64,000 nt of DNA from Harpalus rubripes. Lineage: Eukaryota; Arthropoda; Insecta; Coleoptera; Carabidae. Location: NCBI GenBank assembly GCA_963082715.1, contig OY720458.1, forward strand, positions 18,439,730 through 18,503,729. Reading direction: 5' to 3'. Positions 35,701-46,200 of this stretch are shown here, piece after piece; the stretch's first letter is position 1, and each line of letters begins with the position of its first letter. The position numbers and the translations under genes are program-made. Below the pieces are notes generated by a model. It did not search any database. It was not told the DNA's origin and saw only the letters and a program-made list of their open reading frames with translations.

Positions 35701-36479
35701 CGTTGTTTATGAATAGATTTTGAACGAACAAGTCCATACACGCTTCTCACAAATTGACCGTGTCGTCTGTAGCAAACTTTACATACCTACAATATATGCT
35801 ACGTCCCACTAACCATTCATTTAAAAAATGTATATTCTTACCATTTTTGGTCCCCTGTAAAAGTTAGTCCACGGTTTTGAAACCCATTCCTTCGCATCCT
35901 CTACTAATTCTTTTAAAATTCGATAACGTCTTACTCTTTTCTGAATACCTTCCCACATTATTCGACACTCAGATCCACTATAAGGACCGAACGCTAACTG
36001 TAAAATAAATCATTTAAAATGTACATAAAGCACTATTTATAAAATAAAATTACATCATTCCACTCAATTTTCTCCACTCGAGATTTGTAAGTTAAATTTT
36101 CTAACTTTGGTAGCTTGGATTCTATTTTCTTTAAAAGTTCTTCCATGTGTTTTTGTGGCCACGGTAACAAATCTGTAATCGTTCACAAACTTTTGATTGA
36201 TTTACACTGTGTCACTCTTATAAATATCAAACCTGTATTCAAGTGAGCAGTTTCAGTAACATTATTATTTTTATTTTCATCCTCTTCCGGTATTTCTTCC
36301 TTCACTATACTAATGTCCAAATCCGACTCGACATCGCTTTCTACCACAGCAGTCTGCTTCTTAATTTTTTTCTTCGGTTGGGGGGTTTCAGCTTCGTAAT
36401 TGACCTTTTCAACTTCTTTTACCTTCTTTTTGGAAGGCCCAGCTTCATTCTCATTAGCAGATTTTCGTTTCGATACCAT
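21823..36479 (-). CDS. UBTF: Upstream binding factor (UBTF/UBF), HMG-box RNA polymerase I transcription factor
   Basis: Nine coding exons (minus): 36479-36233, 36172-36054, 35997-35842, 32685-32584, 32530-32409, 32356-31813, 31749-31466, 31412-31127, 21918-21823; 1956 nt = 651 aa plus stop, all GT-AG. Layout: Lys/Glu-rich N-terminus (1-82); UBF-type dimerisation region (83-174, e.g. FGPYSGSECRIMWEGIQKRV); HMG box 1 at 175-249 (NRHPDLPRRPLSTYMIFYLK); box 2 at ~281-351 (LKPLTPFKLYCQ); box 3 at ~376-446 (EKPPNSAYSLFSRLM, followed by YLESLPEEEKQ as in vertebrate UBF); a Lys/Pro-rich linker; box 4 at ~517-590; acidic Asp/Ser tail at 598-651. UBF coats rDNA in the nucleolus and supports Pol I initiation. 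A 5' UTR exon probably ends at a GTAAGT donor near 36825 and joins directly at the ATG. The last 31 acidic residues sit alone beyond a 9.2-kb intron filled with transposons; reading past exon 8 would stop 12 codons later. Confidence 0.93.
22340..22407. repeat. (TA)n microsatellite, left flank of Tc1/mariner element
   Basis: TA run ending exactly at the CAGGGTGT terminus of the next element. Confidence 0.95.
22408..23642 (-). mobile_element. Tc1/mariner-superfamily element, 1.24 kb, TIR CAGGGTGTAAATG
   Basis: Left end CAGGGTGTAAATGAAATAAG and right end its inverted copy ...CATTTACACCCTG; the TIRs match with few mismatches over ~150 bp. It is inserted at TA inside a TA microsatellite, which now flanks it on both sides. 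A minus-strand transposase relic is inside. Lies in the last intron of UBTF. Confidence 0.75.
22950..23110 (-). pseudogene. Transposase relic (DUF4817/IS630 type)
   Basis: Minus-strand translation around 23040-23080 gives QFWEWLIMFIHETEFTWEK, resembling the 'QF.EWL....TR...F..ILFTDE' region of insect Tc1/mariner-like transposases. Frameshifts and stops on both sides break the frame, and the catalytic residues are not recovered. Confidence 0.4.
23643..23726. repeat. (TA)n microsatellite, right flank of Tc1/mariner element
   Basis: TA run starting directly after the ...ACACCCTG terminus. It produces spurious Ile-Tyr open frames. Confidence 0.95.
23887..23945 (-). repeat. Dispersed repeat fragment, inverted relative to 1999-2056
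   Basis: The reverse complement reads 'ctcatgttaaatgcctagtcacggatt', matching segments at 1999-2056 and 30983-31034. About 60 bp is shared, and the boundaries are not defined. Confidence 0.5.
24122..24636. mobile_element. MITE with TIR GGGTGCGTTCCAAAAC
   Basis: Left terminus GGGTGCGTTCCAAAACAAAG and right terminus GGTTTTGGAACGCACCC are inverted copies. Internal imperfect palindromes recur ('agagtaag', 'gagtac'). 515 bp, no ORF, in the UBTF last intron. The flanking trinucleotides are not an exact match. Confidence 0.7.
25567..26261. mobile_element. hAT-type MITE with 8-bp target duplication and repeated ACATCGATGT palindromes
   Basis: Ends TAGGGATGGGACATCG... and ...GCCCATCCCTA. Flanked by the exact 8-bp direct repeat ATTTAAAT (25559-25566 and 26262-26269), the hallmark of hAT insertion. 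Both subterminal regions are studded with ACATCGATGT-like palindromes, probably transposase binding sites. No coding capacity. It interrupts another repeat: the sequences on either side of it continue one another. Confidence 0.8.
26933..27727. mobile_element. Foldback element, ends AGAGATATAGAGGTGGGGAGA
   Basis: The left end at about 26933 and its inverted copy finishing at about 27727 (TTCTCCCCACCTCTATATCTCT) define the element. A second, smaller TIR element (27255-27410) is nested inside. The arms also share 'gccattttgcagata' and its inverse near 27645. Confidence 0.6.
27255..27410. mobile_element. Short MITE with TIR GGGCCNTATTCTGTAAC
   Basis: 156-bp near-palindrome: GGGCCGTATTCTGTAACTCG ... 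GAGTTACAGAATAGGCCCC, with loop sequence TTAACCACTGATTAAAA and its inverse. The ends resemble those of PIF/Harbinger MITEs, but no clean 3-bp target duplication is visible. Confidence 0.7.
28375..29888 (+). mobile_element. PIF/Harbinger transposon, 1.5 kb, TIR GGGCCGAGATATC, TAA target duplication
   Basis: Left end GGGCCGAGATATCCACC and right end GATATCTCGGCCC are inverted copies. Both sides carry TAA (28372-28374 and 29889-29891), the TWA duplication expected for this superfamily. Inside lies a broken HARBI1-like nuclease frame on the plus strand. Located in the UBTF last intron. Confidence 0.85.
28630..29590 (+). pseudogene. HARBI1-like PIF/Harbinger transposase, frameshifted
   Basis: Recognisable pieces in order: FNKWNDTEFYNRFRLSKNRF (N-terminal helical region); after a frame change, IEHRTNRNNAVLPLQQLLVT followed by LRF; then LGAIDRTHIKIQ (first catalytic Asp region) near 29047-29085; and a late segment ERLFGIWKRRFP near 29392-29430. 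At least three frameshifts or stops separate these, so it is dead. The family match (HARBI1 DDE superfamily nuclease) is by motif order, not by alignment. Confidence 0.7.
29889..31126. other. Last-intron (UBTF) sequence with repeat debris
   Basis: No host exon recognised. 30983-31034 is the plus-strand copy of the dispersed repeat also at 1999-2056. The rest is AT-rich without clear inverted ends. Confidence 0.5.
33509..34251. mobile_element. Non-autonomous piggyBac-type element flanked by TTAA
   Basis: Left: TTAA (33505-33508) then CACGTTGACTGCCATGAG. Right: ...GGCAGCCAAAGTG then TTAA (34252-34255). TTAA duplication with CAC(G/T)TTGACTGCC-like inverted ends is the classic signature of piggyBac-like MITEs. 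Subterminal repeats of GATTCTCATGGC are present on both sides. No transposase. Lies in UBTF intron 3. Confidence 0.75.
34481..35022. mobile_element. hAT-like MITE, TIR CAAAGCCAGTAGAT, 8-bp duplication GACGTCAC
   Basis: Exact 8-bp direct repeats GACGTCAC (34473-34480 and 35023-35030) bracket ~75-bp inverted ends: CAAAGCCAGTAGATCTACTA and its complement, both running into a CCGCCATGGCGG palindrome and a 'taaaaagcaacaataac' block. 542 bp, non-coding, UBTF intron 3. Confidence 0.75.
35031..35841. other. UBTF intron 3, nothing recognised
   Basis: Includes a 67-codon plus frame (35126-35329) without family resemblance, and GC-richer stretches (35570-35700) that may be repeat. No splice-supported exon found. 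Confidence 0.4.
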
Positions 36480-36489
36480 CTAATATGAA

Positions 36490-37265
36490 AATAATTTATG
36501 TTAATAGTTAACCTATAACTTGTTTTTATAATGTTCTTATGCGTTTTTTTTTTTTTTTTTTGTAAACTACTACATGCATTCATGATTTGTTGAATGTAAT
36601 TATTTATTTATGTTTGCAATGACGCTTGTCATCAATAAAGTATATCATTTTTCATGTCAAATATGATAAATATAGTTTTATACTAGTTAGACTTCTAGGT
36701 ACAAATCAAGGTATTGTTTTCTAGTATATTATGTTATATGCTTATTAACGGCTAGGTATATTACAACCTTTTCGTATACAATGTTCATTCTTGTTTCTAT
36801 ATTTAACAAAATAACACTTACTTTAACTGTAGGAAGAATAATATTTACATTAATAGTATTCTGCAGAACATATTATTACCCAGACCGCCATACCCGCATT
36901 ATGTCGCCGCCTAGTGGATGCTTTTCTAATGAACTCTTTCTGGCGCCAACAATAAAATAAAATCAGTGAATAAACGAAATGGGATTATAAAATACATATA
37001 AACATACAATAAACACAATTTATTTTCTTTATAGTAAATTAGAGCACAAATCACATAAACGTACACAGTTCTTATGCTAATATAAGTAGATCAATATTAT
37101 TAAATTATTTAACCAAGAGAAAGTACTCACAGCCATAAAATTATAATATGTTTATCAATTTTAAATGGAATTGTTTCCATTATAAAAAGTTATAAATTAA
37201 GCATGCACATCTGAGAGGAAATATATGCAATATAATATTACAGATGAATATTTAGAATATCGTGA
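36490..37265. other. UBTF 5' UTR/promoter and exchanger 3' flank
   Basis: A probable UBTF 5' UTR exon lies at about 36826-36900 (minus), ending ...CTACAGTTAAA before GTAAGT. Upstream promoter sequence should be around 36900-37000. The rest is AT-rich spacer or exchanger 3' UTR. Confidence 0.4.
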
Positions 37266-40200
37266 TTATATGTTCTTGCCAATGAGCCCAGTCAGACGAA
37301 CTCTTGTATCCACTGTGCTTCCCAGGCCGAGATCTCCTGCCAAGCTATCCAACTGTCATCCATATCAAATATTATAACACATCCAAATCATTTTGCGCTG
37401 GTGTTCGTGTATTTTTTTTATAAAAACGCCTATGGTATGGTGTTCAAATCTTTAGCGTTTGGTACGGCGTCCGAGTGAGATGCTTAACGCAAAATCGCTC
37501 TCACTCGGCCTCCGAATTTGAAAATAAAATCTTATTTCATAAAATACTGATATGATATAACAAATAATAAATTCTTTGCGTGCCTTTCAATGTAATGAAA
37601 ATCAAAACAGTACGTATATCGTATAAAGCTTAAACACAACTACAGGCACAAGCTAAACTTGATGACCACTGATGTGCTGGACACTCTGTAATAAGCAAAT
37701 GAAAAATAACACAAAATAAATATCCTTCAACAATTTCTACTATTAGTTCAATGGATAAATAAACGCAAGAAAAACAACTAATAAATTTATTTATTTTTAA
37801 CAATTATTATATTATTTATATAATTCAAACTATATACTTACACGATGCGTACTTGATCGCCTATCATATGGTAAATCATTTTCTTCAATACACAAATCTG
37901 AATCTGAATCTCTGTTTGGTCTCATTGATCCATCCTGACAAATATAATTTTATTAAACAATACAATACAATAATAACAATGAAAATGTTACCTGCGTCAT
38001 TTGTTCAGTAGTGGTGAGTAATCGAGCCAATGGATTGCAACAAACAGGCAGTGTTTCAAGTAAAGTTGGTCGAGAATGCGTTAGAAATGGTTTCATGTAT
38101 TTAGTATCAAATGATCCCCACATTTGGGCTAGAATTGCTTTTTCGTTGGGTTTGTTCGAACCCGGAGCTCCATCCATGTTTATTCCGTCATTCCAATCGC
38201 GAGCGCGAATTGAAGTAGTGCTTCCCTAAATTACAGCATAATTAATTTATGTCGAACATTAAAGAATTTAAAATTTATCAATAGAAAATCATTTCAAACA
38301 TTAGAAAGTACCTACCCCAGGGGTATTTTCCATGGAATTGTACACCTAGTGCGCATAAGCCAAATAAAAGTTGTTAGCAGAATAATTCATATTTAATCTA
38401 ATTAAAACATTCAATAAATGAAGTTTCAGTTGCAATACAACTAAAGAGATGCTATAAAAATTTCGGAACAAAAAATAAGTTAGTGCATAAATATAGAAAA
38501 TTACTGTACAATATGAAAGAGAAGTAATATTCACACAAGAGAAAACTGAACAATTACGACCGAACTTTTTATGACCTCTCAAATTTTGTTTTAACAATAA
38601 AAAAAATACTTACACTTCGTACTCCTTGACTAGAAAGTGCTTCAGCCTCATCATCTATACCTAATCTGTAAATAATATTTTGTAGTAAATATTACACTGT
38701 AAAATATTTTTTCTACGTCAGTTAAAAACAGTGCACTTTTTCTCATTAAAATACGTTCCTCGTGTGTATTTTTTATACTATAAAACCAACACTTTTTCAA
38801 CACAAACAAGTGAAAAAGTAAAACGTTACAGTACTTTTTTATTGTAAACGTAGAAAAAACTTTGTATGCAACTCCTGAGTAAAGTAATATTTTTTACTCA
38901 CTTATGTAAATAACTATTTCACTTACGGGATTTTTAACCAGTGTAATAAATTAATGGCTGCTCCTCCTTGAATTATAACAGTAACTATAACAATGAGAGA
39001 TGTTGTAGTTAACATGGTTTGACGAGCCTCTGAAACTGTATTGCGAATAGCTAATGCGAACGACATAGCTCCTCTAAGGCCTAAAATATCATTATATTAA
39101 TAAAAAACTAAACATTTGTTTATATTTTTTATTACCAGCAAAAAACAACATGTGCTGAAAATTTGCAGGTATTTTTGGCTTTCTTCCTAAATTAAGTAGG
39201 AAAGATAATGGATAAATATTTATTGCACGTCCAATTGTAGCACAAAGCTGTTATTTTCCTATTAAGAATAATATTTTTTCAATATTGATCATAAATAAAG
39301 TTGTGAAAAAAGGATACAAATCCTGCTAATATAAATAAAGGATCAAAGTGATGCTTCGGAAAAGTGAACATGGAAACTCCAATGTATGAAAATATGAAAT
39401 TCTCGGCTAAGAAATTAAGTAGCTCAAACATATGCTTAGTTCTTGTCCGAGAATCATCTGATAAATTGTTATACGTGTAGTGAGCTTGGCATATTCCGCA
39501 GAACAGAACTGCTACCACTCCTGAAACATTTTTGTATTACAACTTTATATTTTGTATTATTTATACATTTATACAGGCTGTTCGGGAAAATAAAGGGCAG
39601 TATTTGGGGATCAGACATACCAAGACAAGAATAAATCCTAATATTGCCCCCTAATTTTCGAACATATGTATAGTAAGTCATACCTGTTAAATCCGAAGCC
39701 TCTGCTATTAGGAATGTACTATAAGACATAAGTACAAACAACGCAGATTCTAAAAGTGGAAAATCTCGAACACGTGTGAACTTTGTCAAGTACACAGTGT
39801 TAAGGAAATAATACTAATATTTTTACAACAAACACTACAGAACATTTATAGTAACAACCTATTATTGTTAAAGTTTTTAATTATTATACTAATAGGTTTT
39901 TACTATTAGTTGCAATTTATACACAAACAGCTTTTAGTGTATTATGTTGTGAACCTAGTTTGCTGTTATTTACAAATTACAACAACTAGTGTAGAAATGC
40001 ACCGAATTTCGGGAAATGTTTCGTATGTCTGTATTCGGTGCACCTCTAAATTAGTGTGCGTTTTATAGCTAATATTAAATACTGAAAAGGATATTAAAGC
40101 GGTAATACAGCCCATCACAGCTCCAATGGTCAATGATAACATAAATATCCCAAAGAAATCGCCTAAAGCTTTAAAGAAGGCTTTTGTCTCGAAACCACCT

Positions 40201-43200
40201 GAACCAGATTGGTACCGTTCACCGTAGTTTTGAATTGATCTGTGTCAAATTAACTAATTCACCACGTGCAATTATTAAACAAAAATTCAGCTGACTCATT
40301 TCGAAAAGATAAAAAATACTGTAACTGGTACAATGAGGTATTCTACTACTTAAATTATTTTATTTTACATGTTATTTTGATTCTGATGTTTCTCATAAAT
40401 TTTGTATATGAGTATACTGTAAAACGGAAGATGAATGTCGGCCATAGATGATGAATCAGCTATTTATATTTATTCTTAATTACTGATATTTTTGCAAATT
40501 TTGAAGCAAGTTATATTAAACCTGACACCTTTCCTTTTCCTGTCTTCGCACAACCGAATCCCCTAGGATCAAAACCCCTTAAATTCACTTTAGTTTAATT
40601 TTTAGAATAACAGAGGGGTATACCAAAATGAAGCTTTAATACATTTAAATCGAGTGCTTAAAATTTAGTATCAGCCATGTTTGTGACGTGCTGGGTCTGG
40701 CAAATGCTATGAACCGTTTACATTTTTATTGCACAGTGACGTCATTTTTCAATGCGCCACGTAGTGAAATTCTTATGAACTAGTAATGAGGAGGCATCAC
40801 GTTGTCAAGTAAAATGGTTAAAAGGACAAGCATTTATTTCTGATAAAAATTTATTTAAACACAAAAACCTAAATAATTTTGTCTTTGATTGTTATTATCT
40901 CGTAGAACAAATAACCACTTTTCTGATTCCCATCTTCCCTTCCCTTTGTGTGAATTTATTTAATAAAATTAAGTTTTTACCAGGTTTTTACTTTCCGTCA
41001 TTTGAAATTTTATTTTAAATGTAACTGGACTCCTCAATGCGCAAGCAACCTACTGCACACTACATATATGTCATTTTTGTCTATCTCTCTCTTTTGATGT
41101 AAAAGGTCCATTGCAGTCCATTGGCTAAAAGCTGTTCGAACGCGCATGCTGGGTGCGTGTGTTGTCAATACACGAAACGACGTACCCAGAGCGTTTGTCA
41201 TTATGCGTCTCACTCAGTTCTAGAAACGTATGTTCTTAGTGTAGGTGACGTCACACGTGTTGTCGATTTTATCGGGCCTCATTTATAACTAATATTTTTT
41301 TCTGGCGTATTAGAAACTTTTTGACGAAAATACAGAATACGAGTCTAATATTTTTATGTACAGATTAACATTTAATAAAAATGAGAATAGTACAATGAGT
41401 TCTGGTTTTGTACATTTTTAACCGTGCACTGATCAATAAATAGTAACAAACACAACGGATTTGTTTATTATAAACCCACAAATTCAAAAATAAAAATGGA
41501 GTTAATGACGTTTGCAATCAACGATAGGATTTAATAGAATGAATACAGTGATTTTATGGTTTTTGACTGAGAACATCGTAAGAAAAACGCAATCCTTAAT
41601 AAAGAAAAATAAACAATATTCAAGAAAGAGAGACAGTATTTTTCAATGAAATATTTACTGGAAAATCTGAAATTACTTTTTGAAATCGATTTTAAAACGG
41701 ATTTAGTGGGTTTTGCCAGTATTTTAATATATGAAGGCCACACTGCAAAAAAGAGGAATGCCATAGGTCATAGTTATGTAGTTTTTGCGAAATTAAAAAA
41801 AAAACAAGTTTATAGCAATAATAAAATGTGATGATTTAAAATATAATAAACCAGTAAGAAAACACTGTGAAACAAACATTTGCAACAAATATTTCTCACA
41901 AACTCACTTAACGATAAATACTGCGCAGTGAGCAGGAATGACATTGATCTTTCTTGCAATGTTTTCTATACACGTTCCTTGTTCTTCTGTTGTATGGCTA
42001 TATTTCAAAGCTATAACATTGAGACTATGATTCTTAATATGAGAAATCAATTTTATTTGTGCAAATGTTACCTAATTATTTTATCCAAAAATATTTCAAA
42101 TAAAAGTTATAGAGATTTAAAGTTACAATTTTTATGAGCTTTTCTTCATATAGAACCGTGGAGAATTAACGTAAAAACATTTCTTAATATAACTTATTTC
42201 AACTGAAAGTGGATTTAAAAGGTTTTGATCCTAGAGGAGTCAAGTGTATTAGCGTTTTCAGCTTACAAGTCGAATACTTTTTTGCACTGAGCGTTTTCAG
42301 CTTGTCATTGAGTGCAAAATTTAGTCAGCTGATGCGTTTTCAGCTTAAGAAAAAGTTGCACCGTGCACTGGCTCAGTGCGACTTTTGTGCACTGACTACC
42401 TAGGCAAGTGCAATAGTGTCAGTGCAAACATGGCGGCTAAACAAAATCGTTTTCAACTTAAACTGCACTGCCACCGGATGAGGGCAAAACTCGTTCAGTG
42501 TGGTCACGTGATATGATGCACTCAGTGCGCACTTGCACTGTGTAAGCTGAAAACGCTATAAGTTGCACCAACGAAATTTAATAGCGTTTTCAGCTTACAA
42601 GTCGAGTGCGCACTTTTTTGCACTGAGCGTTTTCAGCTTGTCACTGAGTGCAAAATTTAGTCAGCTGATGCGTTTTCAGCTTAAGAAAAAGTTGCACCGT
42701 GCACTGGCTTAGTGCGACTTCTGTGCACTGACTCCATAGGCCAGTGCAATAGTGTCAATGCAAATAAGGTGGCTAAACAAAGTCGTTTTCAGCTTAAACT
42801 GTACTGCCACCGGATGAGAGCAGAACTCGTTCAGTGTGGTCACGTGATATGTTGCACTCAGTGTGCACTTGCACTGGGTAAGCTGAAAACGCTATAAAAT
42901 TTGTAGTAATGAAATGGAGAACAACTTGAAATTTAATATTTGTGATTCAAACATGAGGTAATTTCAGAAAAAGTAGTAGAGTACCTTATTTATTGTCGAA
43001 AGGAGTCAGCTGGTGGTAAAATATCAAACTTACCCGCTAAGTACAATAGCAACAGCATCATTAAGTACACTTTCACCAAAAACTAATGCATACAGGTTCA
43101 CATCCACATGCAGGTCATTAAATATTGCCAAGACGGTCAACGGATCAGTAGAGGAAATCAAGGCGCCGAAATATAAAGTGTCAAGAAATGTGAAACTATT

Positions 43201-46200
43201 TGCCAAGTGCGTAGGGAGTAACTGCACGCAACCATACATTAAAGCTCCGACCACAAATGACGAAATTGTGGTCCCTATTATAGCGTAAGTTAATATAGCT
43301 CCCAAATTACGGAAGAAATATTTCTGAAATGAAATCAGTATTGTTAGTTTGGGTGTAGGATCATTCAAGTAACACATTAAAGCTCAGTTGCTTAAGACAT
43401 TGTTAGCAGATCACATCTTAATCACAGCTACCTATCAAAAATATACTGTCAAAGGTAAGTACGTGATTATTGTTAACTATGTTTTATACAACTGGATCTA
43501 CATATCTCGCCCTACCATATTGCATTTTACATTTCATTTTCAACAACTTTTGGTGTAACTTAGAACTTAAAAAGAAATTATTAAATTAAATGAAATTGTA
43601 CAAATACAGATTGATATCTCTTATATAAAAATTATAACTTATTATATTTTTTTTGTTTGATGAAATTTTTTACACATACGCAGATAAGAAACAAGAATGC
43701 AATTGGAAACTTATACGAAAATGCTAGAGCCAATAATACAACCATTCAAGTAGCAAATTAAATAATTTCAGTAGAATGCATAGACTAATTTAGCAATTTA
43801 GTAAGACGATGTATCAAATAATATAACTCACTCTTTTCAAGCAATAGCCAGCATGGAAAATAATCGGTGGAAGGATGATGTTGAAAAAGATTTCAGGGTC
43901 AAACGTTGCTTTCAGATCTATTTCATTGTCTTGTACGTCGACAATGGGGCCTCGAAAGACGTACTCATACGTCTTATTTGTAATTATGTTTGTCGGTCCT
44001 TTTACAGGGAAATGTAGGGAAAGTGTATCCGGAGGTAAACTAGAATTGTATTTGCTACTTTTATCCGGATACACTGTCATGTTTAGCACAGATGGTGAAC
44101 TCCCGGCATATCGAATAATTGCTCCGACAATGAGACCTTAAACAAATCATCACGGTTTATTATCCATTTCTGGGTGTTCGATAGTAACGATATATCTGTA
44201 CAGTTTAGGGCGTTTACCAAACGTCACCTCAAGGGCTCTCATATAAGAGGTGCGCCCCAAAAGTAATAGCAATGATTTAAAAAAAAACTACACAATAATA
44301 GGGTATTCTAATGCAGTAAATTTTAAAGTAAAAATGTTATAACATTGTGGATTATGTTAAACAATAACGGAATAATGTAAAAAATAGTTATTTATGTAAC
44401 AAGTGTGTAAAGTAGTACTTTTTTGGTCGAGGAAATTGTAGCACGAGACAAAAATACTATTTTACACACGTGTTGCATACAACATTTTTCCTACAACCGA
44501 AATGGTATTGATGTTTCTCATAATACTGACTGAACAGGCATCCAGCAGCTTCAAATACTGTTAATACTCTTTCTCATAACACTGTACAAAATGTAACTTA
44601 AACACTTGGAAGAATCTCAGATAGACGATGATTAGTCTTTTATAATGTACAAATTGTATATTTAATATTAATATTAAAAATTAGGTTAGGTTAGAATAAA
44701 TGTCAAAAAAATGTTAATGTACTTAAAAATTAGATTAGTACTCAATTTGTTAAAAAAAATATTAGATTTGTTTCATTTACAGTATATATTCATATTTCTT
44801 AATAAATTTTATTACTTTCGTTATTATTTACTACCTAATTATATACTTGACAGATAAATTAACCGAATTTTAATGTTGCCTAGCAACGCTTATTTACTTT
44901 TCAAGCACTAGTGCGTGAAAAGTACTTTTCACGCACTAGAGCTTGAAAAGTGTCACTTTACACACTGTAATGAGTGCGTGAATAGTACTTTTCACGCACG
45001 GTTGTAGGAAAAATATTTTTTCTATGAGTTGTAATTTATTTTGGCACTAAAAAGGTATCACGTGGTTTGTAATGTACGAGTGACTGAAGACAATTCTAAC
45101 AAATTTTGTACATATAACATTTTGTGTTTACAAGTTTTTATTTCTATGTAATTCTTAAATGTTATCAGCTCCTTCTACGTCACATTCAGTAAAATTCAAA
45201 TTTTCAATTAATATTTAAAAATTCATATCCCGCTCAAATTAAATAAAAAAATTAATGAAAATTTTAGATTTATAATACAAATATGTAAGTTTCAGAAAAA
45301 AAATTAGAATACCTCATTCCAATGACGCTGCATTTTTGTAGCAGTACTGAAAGTCTTCTTGTGAAAAGCTGTTCAGAGCTCTCCTCGCGGTTGATATTTT
45401 CAACAGTACTAAACGGTGCCAAGTCTTAGCTCTAGGGTGAGTGAAGAAAGGTAGGAATGTTTTTCCAATGCCAAAAACTCTTTCACATGTTACACCCAAT
45501 GATATGTGACCCGGTGCGTTATAATGGTGAAAAATCCACATATGAGGCGCGGGCAGGCACGTGACTTTGACAAGTGCTTGTAGGGCCCCACAGGGTTGCC
45601 AAGTATACAGCTTGTGTAACTTGCCTGTGTTGCCAAATCAATTTAAGCGTAAAATAAATAAATAAAATTGTAAAACTAGTTATTATTAGTGAATATCATG
45701 TTTTATTTTCTAACACATTAAACTTAATTTTTTTTAAAATAGAGCATTCAACATGAACTGATGGTTTCCTCAAATTTATCGCGCCAACAAATCTTTGTAT
45801 CGTAGATGGCAGCACTAATCGCTCTATTTTTTATATAAAATATTTTAAAAATTAAGTTTATGTGTTAGAAAAGAAAACAACATGATATTCATTAATAATA
45901 ACTAGTTTTACAATTTTATTTATTAATTTTACGCTTAAATTGATTTGGCAACACAAACAAGTTACACAAGCTGTATACTTGGCAACCTTGTGGGGCCCTA
46001 CAAGCACTTGTCAAAGTCACGTGTCTGTCCGCACGTCACTGGCATCCCTATCCTTCCTCATCCAACCTACACAGTCCTGACTTGGCACCGTGCGGCTTTT
46101 ATAGTCCGTGATACGAAAAAAAATCGGTCTGAGGAAAGTTAAATGCCATCAGAATTTCTGTGAAGGGCAGTATGATTAGAAATATTTTCCTATGACTTGC

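Noticed and set aside
40060..40094. Extending Nhe3 exon 4 through ISFS to a GT donor (GTATTT)
   Set aside because: It inserts or changes residues in a segment that aligns gap-free to the family when the AT-AC U12 junction is used.
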